The notes under the pieces: generated by a model
The model's database searches: none
Seen by the model: the letters and a program-made list of their open reading frames with translations, nothing else
What the model was told of the DNA's origin: nothing
DNA from: Marisediminitalea lipolytica
GTDB taxonomy: Bacteria; Pseudomonadota; Gammaproteobacteria; Enterobacterales; Alteromonadaceae
Assembly (NCBI RefSeq): GCF_001758465.1
Contig: NZ_MJIC01000004.1
Coordinates: 1-64,000 of the forward strand
Direction of reading: 5' to 3'
Length of the DNA stretch: 64,000 nt
In this document: positions 35,495 to 45,688 of the stretch, in pieces
Layout of the letters: each line of letters opens with the position of its first letter
Numbering within the stretch: the first letter of the stretch is position 1
Translations under genes and position numbers: made by a program

Positions 35495-35509
35495 TGTAAA
35501 ACTTTTACA
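35495..35509. promoter_or_regulatory. Perfect palindrome upstream of the FadL-type gene
   Basis: TGTAAAA-C-TTTTACA is a perfect 7-1-7 dyad, 34 bases before the start of the minus-strand FadL-type gene, where a repressor would overlap its promoter. It is not a TyrR box because the half-sites are 3 bases apart rather than 6. The regulator is unknown. Confidence 0.5.
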
Positions 35510-35720
35510 ACGCAGCAGAGCTACTATGTGTATAGGTTATAAAATGAGCATTCTTAAAGCTACTGTTAAATTGCCTGGTCCGGCTTCTGCGCGACACTAG
35601 CAGATTTAAATAATGACTTTATTGTAAATATTTAATGTTTATTTTGCGTGTTATTTGTTATTTTTGTTTGCTTCTGAATTGCACTGTCAGTTTTTGACAA
35701 TTATTTCGATGGAGAAAATG

Positions 35721-36752
35721 ATGCGCGAGGATAAAACGAAATATGGCAGTGCATCGAACCATTATCTCACCGCGTTGTGTGAAGTGGCTAAAGCGAACCA
35801 CCTCAATCTGAAACGTTTATTAAGACGGTGCAATATAGATTATGGCGTGATCAATAAGCCCGGATTGAGGGTGAAAACCGAAAAACTGTCTAAACTACAG
35901 AGTCTGGTATGGCGGCTGTTGGGCGATGAGTCAGCCCGCTTGTGTGGTATACCAATGAAGACCGGAACTTATAACATGATGGGACTGCTCACAGTGCATC
36001 AGCCCACGCTTAAACAAGCCATTATCAGAGGCATTGCCTTTTATAATCTGGTAGTCGCTGATGATTTTGTTGAGCTCTCCTTAGAGGGCGACAAAGCTGA
36101 GCTTATATTCCGTCTGCCATCACCCGAAAGTGACCACAAATTCCTGTTCGCCGAAATGGTATTGCTGGCCTGGCACCGTTACTGTTCCTGGCTGATTGCC
36201 AGCAGCATCCCTTTGTCTGTCGTTAAATTTAACTATCCGCCACCACCCCATGTTCATGAATATCATTACTTGTTTCCCGGTGAGCACGAATTTAACTGTC
36301 AGCGTTTATCAATTGCTTTTCCGGCGCATTATCTGTCAAAGCCCGTTAAACAGAACGAAGGAGCGCTCAGTTCTTTTATGCAGCGCTGCCCGCTGGAACT
36401 TTTTCGCCAGTATAAATCAGACTATTCCCTGACCTCAGAGATCAGACATTTGCTAATCAGTGATATCGAAAGTGGGTTGTTAACAATAGATTTAGTTGCC
36501 TCATCTTTACATATGACCAGCCGTACACTGATGCGTCGACTGAAAGAAGAGGGAACCTGCTTTCAACAAATAAAAGATGTGGTCAGACGCGATCGGGCAG
36601 TGATGTTACTGACGCAGCAGAACACCCCCATTAGTGTCATCGCTGAATCAGTTGGGTTTGCCGATCCTGCCGCGTTTACCCGGGCTTTTCGGGGATGGAC
36701 TGGCGTCACACCTAAAAAATTCAGAGACTTGCATACAGCAGAAATTAACTAA
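35721..36752 (+). CDS. AraC family transcriptional regulator
   Basis: A 343-residue OruR-type AraC protein: an N-terminal arabinose-binding-like ligand domain (about 1-210) and a C-terminal double helix-turn-helix (about 240-335, with SSLHMTSRTLMRRLKEEG and ESVGFADPAAFTRAFRGWTGVTPKKFR). The ATG at 35721 is chosen because GGAG (35711-35714) lies six bases before it; in-frame ATGs at 35709 and 35718 are worse spaced. Its position between the divergent FadL gene and the MFS-vdh-hydratase-ligase genes makes it the probable activator of hydroxycinnamate use (inference). Confidence 0.9.
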   Translation: MREDKTKYGSASNHYLTALCEVAKANHLNLKRLLRRCNIDYGVINKPGLRVKTEKLSKLQSLVWRLLGDESARLCGIPMKTGTYNMMGLLTVHQPTLKQAIIRGIAFYNLVVADDFVELSLEGDKAELIFRLPSPESDHKFLFAEMVLLAWHRYCSWLIASSIPLSVVKFNYPPPPHVHEYHYLFPGEHEFNCQRLSIAFPAHYLSKPVKQNEGALSSFMQRCPLELFRQYKSDYSLTSEIRHLLISDIESGLLTIDLVASSLHMTSRTLMRRLKEEGTCFQQIKDVVRRDRAVMLLTQQNTPISVIAESVGFADPAAFTRAFRGWTGVTPKKFRDLHTAEIN

Positions 36753-36887
36753 TTCTGTCAGATTTCGGCCACAGCATTGGTCTTTCAAAATGCTACGCGT
36801 TTTATTTTTTATTTTATGCAAAAAATACGCATTGTCATTTTTTGGTAATTATTTCGTCACTTTCTGCTATTTTACAATCTGGTACAT

Positions 36888-36928
36888 AATATTAACATTT
36901 TGATGCGTTTCAGGTTTGCAATATTAAC
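36888..36928 (+). promoter_or_regulatory. Direct repeat AATATTAAC upstream of the hydroxycinnamate operon
   Basis: AATATTAAC occurs at 36888-36896 and again at 36920-36928, 32 bases apart (about three helical turns), ending 24 bases before the MFS gene. AraC-type activators bind direct repeats near the -35 region, so this is a candidate site for the adjacent regulator. Confidence 0.4.
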
Positions 36929-36952
36929 CTGACAGAACACAGAGTGAATGTT

Positions 36953-38290
36953 ATGAATCAACACCCGTCAGAAATCCTCGACCACAGCAACATGAGTCAG
37001 CAGCAGGTCTTTGCTGTCGTTCTCTGCATTGCGCTAAATGCATTGGATGGATTTGATGTGCTGGCAATCAGTTTTGCGTCACCAGGTATTGCTGCTGAAT
37101 GGGCTATCAACCGCGCTGAGTTGGGAGTTGTGCTGGCCATGGAACTGGTGGGGATGGCCATAGGTTCCATCTTTTTGGGCGGTTTTGCTGATAAAATTGG
37201 CCGCAAACCCACTATTCAGGCCTGTCTGGTGATCATGACCGCAGGCATGTGTCTCTCTGCTTTCGCTAATTCTGTTGCATGGCTATTAACAGTTCGGTTT
37301 GTTACCGGGCTTGGAATTGGTGGCATGCTGGCTTCCACCAATGCGATGGTCGCTGAATATTCTAATCGTAAATACCGGCATTTATGCGTCATTCTGATGG
37401 CCACTGGCTATCCCCTCGGGGCCATCATTGGCGGGTCGATAAGTTCTGTACTACTCGAAACATACAGTTGGCGGTCGGTATTTGTGTTTGGTGGGGCTGT
37501 CACCGGCGCTTTCCTAATCATTGTGCAATGGTGCATGTCTGAATCAGTGGTGTATCTGGCAGCCAGACAGCCAGTCAATGCTCTGCAGCGAATAAACAGT
37601 GGTTTGCAGCGAATGGGTAAGCCGCTTCTGTCAGCGTTGCCGCCGTTGTCACACGGTACCAGCAATAACACTTTTACGGCTTTATTTACGCCACAGCTAA
37701 GGGCCACAACGTTATTACTCATTGCCGCGTATTTCGCGCAAATTATGACGTTTTATTTCATCCTGAAGTGGATCCCCAAAATCGTCGTTGATATGGACTT
37801 TCATCCGTCACAGGCCGGCCAGGTACTGGTTTGGGCTAACGTCGGCGGCGCCATTGGCGCAACGCTTCTTGGCTTATTTTCATCGAAGCTGCCGCTCAAA
37901 CAATTGTTAGTCATTGTCTTGTTAGCGGGTTTTGTCATGGTGTCAGTGTTTGGTATTGGCTATCAATCACTCAGTCAGCTGGCACTGGTTTCCGCGGCCA
38001 CAGGCTTTTTTACTAATGCCGGAGTGGTGGGCTTGTACGCCCTGATGGCACAGGCTTTTCCTCCTGAGGTCAGAGGTTCAGGCACCGGAATTGTGATCGG
38101 TGTTGGCCGTGGCGGCGCCGCTCTGAGTCCGGTAGTGGCCGGCATTTTATTTACCCAGGGCGTGTCGCTGCAAGGCGTTGCGGTGGTAATGGGCGCGGGA
38201 GCCCTGGCTGCCGCTGTGGCTGTCATTCTGTTGGGCCGGGTGCAGCAACTTCACACCCATCAGGCAATTACGCCAAATTCAACTAATTAA
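36953..38290 (+). CDS. MFS transporter, aromatic acid:H+ symporter type
   Basis: A 445-residue major facilitator with 12 predicted membrane helices. The loop 2-3 motif GGFADKIGRKPT is the MFS signature, and NALDGFDVLAISFASPGIAAEW in helix 1 is typical of the AAHS family (PcaK/VanK/BenK-like), where the Asp in DGFD is functionally important. As the first gene before aldehyde dehydrogenase, hydratase-lyase and CoA ligase, it probably imports ferulate or p-coumarate. ATG 36953 is preferred to GTG 36944. Confidence 0.88.
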   Translation: MNQHPSEILDHSNMSQQQVFAVVLCIALNALDGFDVLAISFASPGIAAEWAINRAELGVVLAMELVGMAIGSIFLGGFADKIGRKPTIQACLVIMTAGMCLSAFANSVAWLLTVRFVTGLGIGGMLASTNAMVAEYSNRKYRHLCVILMATGYPLGAIIGGSISSVLLETYSWRSVFVFGGAVTGAFLIIVQWCMSESVVYLAARQPVNALQRINSGLQRMGKPLLSALPPLSHGTSNNTFTALFTPQLRATTLLLIAAYFAQIMTFYFILKWIPKIVVDMDFHPSQAGQVLVWANVGGAIGATLLGLFSSKLPLKQLLVIVLLAGFVMVSVFGIGYQSLSQLALVSAATGFFTNAGVVGLYALMAQAFPPEVRGSGTGIVIGVGRGGAALSPVVAGILFTQGVSLQGVAVVMGAGALAAAVAVILLGRVQQLHTHQAITPNSTN

Positions 38291-38317
38291 ACTAGTGATA
38301 ACGAAGAGGATAATGGA

Positions 38318-39715
38318 ATGAAATTCACCCGATTAAATCCGGTTACCGGTGAAATTGCCAGTGAAGCAGATGCGATGCAGCCTGCTGAAATGGCTGCAGT
38401 GGCGGCGAAAGCCCAGCTAGGATTCGAAGCCTGGTCAAAAGTAGGACCTAACGCCCGTCGTGCCGTTTTGCAAAAAGCCGCAACCGCGCTGGAAAGTAAA
38501 CAGGAAGCTTTTGTTGCAGCCATGATGGGTGAAACCGGTGCAACTGCCGGGTGGGCAATGTTCAACCTGATGCTGGCAGCATCGATGTTACGTGAAGCCA
38601 GTGCGCTGACCACGCAAATCAGCGGTGAAGTTATCCCTTCAGACAAGCCTGGTTGTATGGCAATGGCGCTACGTGAGCCGGTAGGCGTTATTCTGGGTAT
38701 CGCCCCGTGGAATGCGCCAATTATTCTTGGCACTCGCGCTGTATCAACAGCGCTGGCCTGCGGTAATGCGGTTATTCTTAAGGCCTCAGAGATTTGTCCT
38801 CAAACCCATTCTCTGATTATTGAAGCGTTAGCAGAAGCGGGTTTTCCGGAAGGCACGGTAAACATCGTGACCAATTCGCTGGATGATGCCGCGGATGTGG
38901 TTGGCGCATTAATTGACGCCAAAGAAGTAAAACGAATCAACTTCACCGGGTCGACCAATGTCGGTCGTATTATTGCCCGCCGCGCCGCAGATAACTTAAA
39001 ACCTTGCTTACTTGAATTGGGAGGCAAAGCGCCATTACTGGTACTGGAAGATGCCAACTTAGAAGAAACGGTTAAAGCCGCCGCTTTTGGTGCCTACATG
39101 AATCAGGGCCAAATCTGTATGTCGACTGAGCGTCTGGTGGTTGTTGACGCTATTGCCGATGAATTCGTAGCGGCATTTAAGCAGAAAGTGTCAGGCATGG
39201 AAACCGGTGATCCCCGTGAAGGTACGACACCTCTTGGCGCAGTAATCGACATGAAAACCGTGGAAAAGGTCAATGCTTTAATTGATGACGCGGTGAGTAA
39301 AGGCGCCACTATCGTTACCGGCGGGAAAGCTGACTCAGTGCTGATGCCAGCAACCATTCTCGACGGAGTGACCAAAGACATGGCTATCTATGCAGACGAA
39401 AGCTTTGGCCCTGTCGTCGCGGTTATCCGGGCCAAGGACGAGGCGGATGCGATTCGTATCGCTAATGACAGTGAATACGGCTTAAGCGCTGCGGTATTCA
39501 CCACGGATATTGCCAACGGACTTAAGGTGGCTAAGCAAATTAAATCCGGTATTTGCCACGTTAATGGCCCGACCGTTCATGATGAAGCGCAAATGCCCTT
39601 TGGTGGTGTTGGTGCCTCAGGCTATGGCCGGTTTGGCGGCAAAGCGGGTATTGACCAGTTTACCGAATTGCGTTGGATCACCGTTGAAACCGAGCCCGGC
39701 CATTACCCAATTTAA
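38318..39715 (+). CDS. vdh: Aldehyde dehydrogenase, probable vanillin/4-hydroxybenzaldehyde dehydrogenase
   Basis: A 465-residue NAD(P)-dependent aldehyde dehydrogenase. The catalytic cysteine is Cys267 in NQGQICMSTER and the general base is Glu233 in CLLELGGKAPL. The cofactor motif FTGSTNVGR is present. Between the MFS importer and the hydroxycinnamoyl-CoA hydratase-lyase it should oxidise the aldehyde released from the side chain (vanillin or 4-hydroxybenzaldehyde) to the benzoic acid. Enzyme class is certain; substrate is inferred from the operon. Confidence 0.88.
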   Translation: MKFTRLNPVTGEIASEADAMQPAEMAAVAAKAQLGFEAWSKVGPNARRAVLQKAATALESKQEAFVAAMMGETGATAGWAMFNLMLAASMLREASALTTQISGEVIPSDKPGCMAMALREPVGVILGIAPWNAPIILGTRAVSTALACGNAVILKASEICPQTHSLIIEALAEAGFPEGTVNIVTNSLDDAADVVGALIDAKEVKRINFTGSTNVGRIIARRAADNLKPCLLELGGKAPLLVLEDANLEETVKAAAFGAYMNQGQICMSTERLVVVDAIADEFVAAFKQKVSGMETGDPREGTTPLGAVIDMKTVEKVNALIDDAVSKGATIVTGGKADSVLMPATILDGVTKDMAIYADESFGPVVAVIRAKDEADAIRIANDSEYGLSAAVFTTDIANGLKVAKQIKSGICHVNGPTVHDEAQMPFGGVGASGYGRFGGKAGIDQFTELRWITVETEPGHYPI

Positions 39716-39790
39716 TCACGCGACGCATTGTTTTCACTGGTGCATGGCATCGAATGCGTCAATTTATACTTAAATCAAGAGGATACGAAA

Positions 39791-40630
39791 GTGTCAGTAG
39801 AAAGAACAGAAGAAGAAACCGTAAAAGTTGTTGTCGAGAATAAGATCGCCTGGGTGTATTACAACCGTCCGGAAAAGCGTAACTGTATGAGTCCCAAACT
39901 CAATCGCCAGATGATGCGGGTACTGGAAGAACTCGAATATCGCGACGATGTTGGTGTGCTGGTACTAAGTGGTGAGGGTACAGCGTGGACGGCTGGGATG
40001 GACTTAAAAGAGTACTTCCGTGAAAACGAAGCAAAAGGATTAGGCGCTACGCGTAAGGCACAACGTGAAGCTTATGGCTGGTGGCGCGCGCTTCGCTGGT
40101 ACCATAAACCCACTATTGCCATGGTTAATGGCTGGTGTTTCGGCGGTGGCTATGGTCCGCTGTTTAGTTGTGATCTGGCAGTCTCTGCCGAAGATGCCAC
40201 CTTTGGCCTGAGTGAAATTAACTGGGGTATTTTACCAGGCGGTGGGGCCAGTAAAGTCGTCGCAGACTTAATGCCACTTCGTAAAGCGATGTACCACGCC
40301 ATGATGGGTGAAAATATCGACGGTAAAACGGCTGTTGAATGGGGCTTAATTAACGAAGCCGTGCCAGCGGAGCAGCTGAAGGCGCGTGTAACCGAAATTT
40401 GTAACGTGTTACTGGAGAAGAATCCGGTAGCGCTGAAAGCGACCAAAGATGCCATTCGTCGGGTTAAAGAAATGACTTACGATAACGCCGAAGATTATCT
40501 GGTTCGCGCTCAGGAAGCGGCAAACAGCTATGATAATGACGGTCGTAAGGAAGGCATTAAACAGTTTATTGACGACAAAACATATAAGCCTGGTTTAGGG
40601 GCTTATGATAAGTCAAAACAGCAAAGTTAA
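39791..40630 (+). CDS. ech: Hydroxycinnamoyl-CoA (feruloyl-CoA) hydratase-lyase
   Basis: A crotonase-fold enzyme that hydrates feruloyl- or p-coumaroyl-CoA and cleaves it to the benzaldehyde plus acetyl-CoA. Its 279 residues match the usual length. The family-specific AWTAGMDLKEYFRE oxyanion region is present, and Glu142 in LSEINWGILPGGG is equivalent to the catalytic Glu143 of the Pseudomonas enzyme. GTG 39791 is the start, with AAGAGGA upstream. It lies between vdh and the CoA ligase. Confidence 0.94.
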   Translation: MSVERTEEETVKVVVENKIAWVYYNRPEKRNCMSPKLNRQMMRVLEELEYRDDVGVLVLSGEGTAWTAGMDLKEYFRENEAKGLGATRKAQREAYGWWRALRWYHKPTIAMVNGWCFGGGYGPLFSCDLAVSAEDATFGLSEINWGILPGGGASKVVADLMPLRKAMYHAMMGENIDGKTAVEWGLINEAVPAEQLKARVTEICNVLLEKNPVALKATKDAIRRVKEMTYDNAEDYLVRAQEAANSYDNDGRKEGIKQFIDDKTYKPGLGAYDKSKQQS

Positions 40631-40641
40631 TTGGGGGGGAC

Positions 40642-42123
40642 ATGGATTTTGTGACCCTGCAGGCTAGCTTGCGACCGCGAAGTATCGCTATTAACGATGT
40701 TACTCATCAACGGCGTTGGACGTATGCCGAATTTGACAACTCGATAAATCAATTGGTGACCTGGCTTTGGGGGAATAAGTTAAAGCAGGGTGACAGAGTT
40801 GCCTGTTTATCTAAAAATCGGGCCGAGCTGGTGGCATTGCACCTGGCTTGCGCCCGCGCCGGTTTGCTGTTTGTGCCGCTTAACTGGCGACTGGCAAAAG
40901 AAGAGTTAGGAGCGCTAATGGCCGACTGCACGCCGGCTTTATTAATAGCAGACGAAACTGCTGCGCAAATGCAGTTTAATTACTATGACATAAACCAGCT
41001 GTTTAGTGATTGTGCCGGGGCTGATATTGCTCAGCCCGAATACGATGCTAACTGGCCATCGTTAATCCTGTATACGTCAGGGACAACCGGGAAGCCAAAA
41101 GGGATAATACACAGCGAAGCCACGCTGATGGAAACCACCATTAATATAGCGCTACTGGGGCAGGTCAATGAACACAGTGTGTTTTTGTGTGAGACGCCGA
41201 TGTTCCATGTCATCGGGCTGGTTACCTGTATTCGTCCGGCGCTGTATAACGGTGGTGGTCTGGTCATTTCCGACGCCTTTGAACCGTCTCGCACGTTAAA
41301 TCGACTGGCGGATGAATCTCTGGGGATTACCCATTATTTTTGTGTACCTCAAATGGCCAATATGCTCCGTCAGCATGAGCAATTTGATGTTAGTAAGCTA
41401 AAAAACCTTAAAGCCTTACTGACCGGCGGAGCCCCTCATCCTGAAGTGCAAATCCGGGCCTGGCTGAGAGACGGTATTCCTATTGTTGATGGCTACGGTA
41501 TGAGTGAGGCTGGTACCGTTTTTGGTATGCCTTTTGATTTGCAATTACTGGATGAAAATGCCGGTTGTGTTGGACTGGCGACGCCTCGTGTCCAGGTGCG
41601 CTTGCTCGATGATCATGGTGCGGATGTTGCTGCTGGAGAAGCCGGCGAGATAGTGCTCAAAGGCGGCAATCTGTTTATTGGAATCTGGCAACAAGAGAAC
41701 GTGTACAAACAATGTTTTACTGCTGATGGTTGGTTTAAAACCGGTGATATTGCGATTCGTAATAAAGCGGGGTTTTATCGTATTGTCGACCGCAAAAAAG
41801 ACATGTTTATCTCCGGCGGAGAAAACGTCTACCCGGTTGAGGTAGAAGGTGTTGTGCTGAAACATCCGGCAGTAAAAGATTGTGCTTTAATTGGTGTTCC
41901 GGATGAACGCTGGGGAGAAGTCGGCCACTTGTTTGTGGTGCCTTATAATGAAGACGACTTTGCCGACGAAAGCGTTTTCCTTGCCAGTTTGTCCGAGCAT
42001 CTGGCGAAATATAAAATCCCCAAATATGTTACGCTTACTGATGCTATTCCGCGCAATGGCGCGGGTAAAATTCTGAGAATGGTGTTACGTGAACAGGTGA
42101 TACATTTGCTGGAACAGCATTAG
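40642..42123 (+). CDS. fcs: Acyl-CoA synthetase, probable feruloyl/p-coumaroyl-CoA ligase
   Basis: A 493-residue ANL-superfamily AMP-forming ligase. The P-loop LILYTSGTTGKPKG (about 139-152), the adenine motif GYGMSEAG, the TGD motif (WFKTGDI) and the C-terminal lysine region PRNGAGKILR are all present. It starts 11 bases after the hydratase-lyase with a GGGGGG Shine-Dalgarno. In this operon it should activate ferulate or p-coumarate to the CoA thioester. The class is certain; the substrate is by context. Confidence 0.9.
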   Translation: MDFVTLQASLRPRSIAINDVTHQRRWTYAEFDNSINQLVTWLWGNKLKQGDRVACLSKNRAELVALHLACARAGLLFVPLNWRLAKEELGALMADCTPALLIADETAAQMQFNYYDINQLFSDCAGADIAQPEYDANWPSLILYTSGTTGKPKGIIHSEATLMETTINIALLGQVNEHSVFLCETPMFHVIGLVTCIRPALYNGGGLVISDAFEPSRTLNRLADESLGITHYFCVPQMANMLRQHEQFDVSKLKNLKALLTGGAPHPEVQIRAWLRDGIPIVDGYGMSEAGTVFGMPFDLQLLDENAGCVGLATPRVQVRLLDDHGADVAAGEAGEIVLKGGNLFIGIWQQENVYKQCFTADGWFKTGDIAIRNKAGFYRIVDRKKDMFISGGENVYPVEVEGVVLKHPAVKDCALIGVPDERWGEVGHLFVVPYNEDDFADESVFLASLSEHLAKYKIPKYVTLTDAIPRNGAGKILRMVLREQVIHLLEQH

Positions 42124-42139
42124 TCCACCCATACCTGTT

Positions 42140-42174
42140 GCAGCGCAGTAAATAGTGGTTATTTCCTGCGCTGC
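42140..42174 (+). terminator. Stable hairpin between fcs and prfC
   Basis: GCAGCGCAG (42140-42148) pairs perfectly with CTGCGCTGC (42166-42174). Inside, AAATA-GTGGT-TATTT extends the structure. It starts 17 bases after fcs. No T-run follows, so it may protect the 3' end or mark a Rho-dependent end rather than act as an intrinsic terminator. Confidence 0.4.
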
Positions 42175-42314
42175 CCCCGCCGCTTCACTACCAATAAAAC
42201 GCAAAAGTCCGTATAATCCCGCGAAAACGTAAGGCCGGGGTATTGTCGTTGTATTCATAATGACAGTAAGTACACTCAGGGCCAGCACTCCCGAATAAAA
42301 ATCAGGTTTATTGA

Positions 42315-43898
42315 ATGACCCAGCTGTTAGAAGAAATTAAACGTCGGCGCACGTTTGCGATCATCTCGCACCCGGATGCCGGTAAAACAACCATTACAGA
42401 AAAAGTGCTGTTGTACGGACAAGCGCTGCAAACCGCCGGTACCGTTAAAGGTAAAAAGTCTGGCCAGCATGCTAAATCCGACTGGATGGAAATGGAAAAA
42501 GAGCGGGGCATCTCAGTAACCACCTCGGTGATGCAGTTTCCCTATGGTGATAACCTGGTTAACCTGCTTGATACCCCGGGACACGAAGACTTCTCTGAAG
42601 ACACTTACCGCACGCTGACCGCGGTAGATTCCTGTCTGATGGTTATCGACGCCGCGAAAGGTGTTGAGGACCGGACCCGTAAACTGATGGAAGTTACCCG
42701 GTTGCGTGATACCCCGATCATCACGTTTATGAACAAGCTCGACCGCGATATCCGCGACCCGATGGAGCTGTTGGACGAGGTTGAAACCGAACTGAATATC
42801 GCTTGTGCGCCGATTACCTGGCCTATTGGCTGTGGTAAGCAGTTTAAAGGAGTGTATCACCTGCACCGTGATGAGACCATTTTGTATAAAACCGGTCATG
42901 GTCACACCATTCAGGATGTCCGTATTATCAAAGGACTCGACAATCCGGAGCTGGATGCCGAAGTGGGTGAAGGTTTAGCCGCCGAGTTCCGCGAAGAGCT
43001 GGAACTGGTGATGGGCGCGTCTAACGAGTTTGATGAAGAGCTGTTCCTTGCTGGCGAAATTACCCCGGTATTTTTTGGTACTGCACTGGGTAACTTTGGT
43101 GTGGACCACATGCTTGACGGACTGGTGGCCTGGGCGCCGCAGCCTCAGGGTCGCGAAACTGACAAGGGAAGTGTTGATTCACTGGATCCAAAATTCAGCG
43201 GTTTTGTGTTTAAGATTCAGGCCAACATGGACCCGAAACACCGTGACCGTATTGCTTTTTGCCGCATAGTCTCGGGCAAGTACGAAAAGGGCATGAAAAT
43301 GCGCCACACCCGGATAGGTAAGGATGTGCGAATTTCTGATGCACTGACTTTCCTGGCTGGCGATCGCTCGCTGCTGGAAGAAGCCTATGCCGGCGATATT
43401 ATTGGTTTGCATAATCATGGCTCAATCCGCATTGGTGATACTTTTTCTTCGGGTGATGATTATCGCTTTACCGGTATCCCTAACTTTGCCCCTGAGTTGT
43501 TTAAACGTATTCGCCTGCGCGATCCGTTAAAGATGAAACAACTGCAAAAAGGCCTTATTCAGTTATCTGAAGAAGGGGCAGTTCAGGTATTTCGTCCGCT
43601 GGCCAACAACGACCTGATTGTAGGGGCGGTGGGTGTGCTGCAGTTTGATGTTGTAGTAGCCCGACTCAAGGCTGAATACAACGTTGATGCGTTGTACGAA
43701 CATGTCAGCGTAGCCACGGCGCGTTGGGTGTATTCTGACAGTGACAAAAAACTCGATGAATTCCGCCGCAAAGCCGAACAAAACCTGGCGCTGGATGGCG
43801 GTGACAACTTAGCCTATGTTGCCCCAACGATGGTGAACCTGTCATTAGCTCAGGAACGCTACCCCGATATTGAATTTAGAACGACTCGCGAGCACTAG
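42315..43898 (+). CDS. prfC: Peptide chain release factor 3
   Basis: A GTPase that recycles RF1/RF2 from terminated ribosomes. The 527 residues are normal. The G-domain motifs are visible: SHPDAGKTT (G1), RGISVTTSV (G2), DTPGHEDF (G3) and MNKLDRD (G4). Translation-factor domain II and an RF3-specific C-terminal domain follow. It is the first gene of a translation-related group; argS follows after 8 bases. Confidence 0.97.
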   Translation: MTQLLEEIKRRRTFAIISHPDAGKTTITEKVLLYGQALQTAGTVKGKKSGQHAKSDWMEMEKERGISVTTSVMQFPYGDNLVNLLDTPGHEDFSEDTYRTLTAVDSCLMVIDAAKGVEDRTRKLMEVTRLRDTPIITFMNKLDRDIRDPMELLDEVETELNIACAPITWPIGCGKQFKGVYHLHRDETILYKTGHGHTIQDVRIIKGLDNPELDAEVGEGLAAEFREELELVMGASNEFDEELFLAGEITPVFFGTALGNFGVDHMLDGLVAWAPQPQGRETDKGSVDSLDPKFSGFVFKIQANMDPKHRDRIAFCRIVSGKYEKGMKMRHTRIGKDVRISDALTFLAGDRSLLEEAYAGDIIGLHNHGSIRIGDTFSSGDDYRFTGIPNFAPELFKRIRLRDPLKMKQLQKGLIQLSEEGAVQVFRPLANNDLIVGAVGVLQFDVVVARLKAEYNVDALYEHVSVATARWVYSDSDKKLDEFRRKAEQNLALDGGDNLAYVAPTMVNLSLAQERYPDIEFRTTREH

Positions 43899-43906
43899 AC
43901 ATTACA

Positions 43907-45640
43907 ATGAATATTCACGCACTTCTTATTACCCGTTTTTCTCAGGCCTTAAGCGATATGGGCATTACTGACGCACCGGTGCCGGTGGCGCGCAGTGGCC
44001 GTCCTGAGTTTGGTGAATATCAGTTTAACGGTGCCATGGCGCTGGCTAAGCAACTTAAACAAAAGCCTCGTGACATCGCTGAGAAAATTCTCGAGCACGT
44101 TAAGCTGGATGATGTTGCCAGTAAGCTGGAAATTGCCGGTCCTGGTTTTATTAATATTCATCTGGCCGACGAATGGCTGGCCAGTCAGTGTCAGCAAGCA
44201 CTGGCGGATACCCGCTCTGGTATTCCCGCGCAGAACGCGCAGACTATTGTGGTGGATTATTCGTCGCCAAACCTGGCTAAAGAGATGCACGTGGGGCATC
44301 TGCGTACCACCATTATTGGTGATGCTGTAGTAAAACTGCTGGAATTTCTTGGCCATAAAGTGATTCGTCAGAATCACATGGGTGACTGGGGAACGCAGTT
44401 TGGTATGTTGCTTGCGCATCTTAGCGATAAGTTAAGTGCCAATGAAGTGGCAGAAACCGCGCTTTCGGATCTTGAAAACTTTTACCGTGAAGCCAAAGTC
44501 CGCTTTGACGAAGAAGAAGGTTTTGCCGATCGTGCCCGGGAATACGTCGTTAAATTGCAAAGCGGCGATCAACAATGCGCCGAACTGTGGCATTTGTTTA
44601 TCGATGTTTCCATCTCTCACAGTGAAGAAGTATACGAAAAGCTCAATGTCAGCCTTACCCGTAAGGATATCATGGGCGAATCGGCCTATAACGAAGACTT
44701 ACCACATGTGGTTGCCGAGCTGAAAGAAAAAGGCATTGCGGTTGAAGATCAGGGCGCCCAGGTGGTGTTTATTCCTGAACTGGCCGACAAAGAAGGCAAG
44801 CCGGCGGTGTATATTGTACAAAAATCCGGTGGCGGTTATTTATATGCCACCACGGATTTAGCGGCCATGCGCTATCGCAGCGGTAAACTCAACGCAGACC
44901 GTACGCTGATCCTCACCGATGCCCGTCAGGCCCTGCACTTTAAACAAACCGAAATTGTGGGTCGCAAAGCCGGCTTTATGAAACCAGAGCAAACCTATGA
45001 GCACTGTCCTTTTGGTATGATGCTGGGGAGTGATGGTAAGCCCTTTAAAACCCGTTCCGGCGGTACCGTAAAACTGGTAGAGCTGTTAGATGAAGCTGTT
45101 GAACGCGCGAGTAAATTACTGGCCGAGCGTGATACGGATTTAACGGCGGACGAGCTTAAGGACGTGGCCCGTAAAGTGGGCATCGGCGCAGTGAAATACG
45201 CCGATTTAAGTAAAAACCGGACCACCGATTACGTGTTTAACTGGGATACTATGCTGAGCTTTGAAGGCAATACCGCGCCGTATTTGCAGTATGCCTATAC
45301 CCGGGTGCAAAGCCTGTTCCGTAAGGCTGAAGTCGCGCCGACAGCGTTATCCGCAGATATCGTCATCGAACATGCCCAGGAACATGCGCTGGCAGTACAA
45401 TTACTGCAACTGGAAGAGCAGTTAAGTGTGGTTGCCCGTGATGCAACACCACACGTGTTATGTAGCTACTTGTACGACCTTGCCAGTCACTTTATGAGTT
45501 TCTACGAGGCCTGCCCGATTCTGAAGTCTGACGTACCAGAAGCTACTCGCAACAGTCGTTTGGCATTGTCTGCACTGGTAGCTAAAGAACTGCGGCTGGG
45601 ACTGGACTTACTTGGTATTGAAACACTGGAAAAAATGTAA
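43907..45640 (+). CDS. argS: Arginyl-tRNA synthetase
   Basis: A class I synthetase of 577 residues charging tRNA-Arg. The HIGH motif appears as [11 protein letters not shown] (about 125-135). The N-terminal ArgS additional domain and the C-terminal DALR anticodon-binding domain are recognisable. As in most bacterial ArgRS, the KMSKS loop is degenerate ([11 protein letters not shown]). It is 8 bases after prfC and probably cotranscribed. Confidence 0.97.
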   Translation: MNIHALLITRFSQALSDMGITDAPVPVARSGRPEFGEYQFNGAMALAKQLKQKPRDIAEKILEHVKLDDVASKLEIAGPGFINIHLADEWLASQCQQALADTRSGIPAQNAQTIVVDYSSPNLAKEMHVGHLRTTIIGDAVVKLLEFLGHKVIRQNHMGDWGTQFGMLLAHLSDKLSANEVAETALSDLENFYREAKVRFDEEEGFADRAREYVVKLQSGDQQCAELWHLFIDVSISHSEEVYEKLNVSLTRKDIMGESAYNEDLPHVVAELKEKGIAVEDQGAQVVFIPELADKEGKPAVYIVQKSGGGYLYATTDLAAMRYRSGKLNADRTLILTDARQALHFKQTEIVGRKAGFMKPEQTYEHCPFGMMLGSDGKPFKTRSGGTVKLVELLDEAVERASKLLAERDTDLTADELKDVARKVGIGAVKYADLSKNRTTDYVFNWDTMLSFEGNTAPYLQYAYTRVQSLFRKAEVAPTALSADIVIEHAQEHALAVQLLQLEEQLSVVARDATPHVLCSYLYDLASHFMSFYEACPILKSDVPEATRNSRLALSALVAKELRLGLDLLGIETLEKM

Positions 45641-45688
45641 GTCTGAACTTAAGCTCAACAGCAATCGTCGACTAAGAAGGATGGCATC

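Noticed and set aside
35495..35509. TGTAAAACTTTTACA as a TyrR box
   Set aside because: The half-sites match but the spacing is 3, not 6; kept only as an unassigned palindrome.
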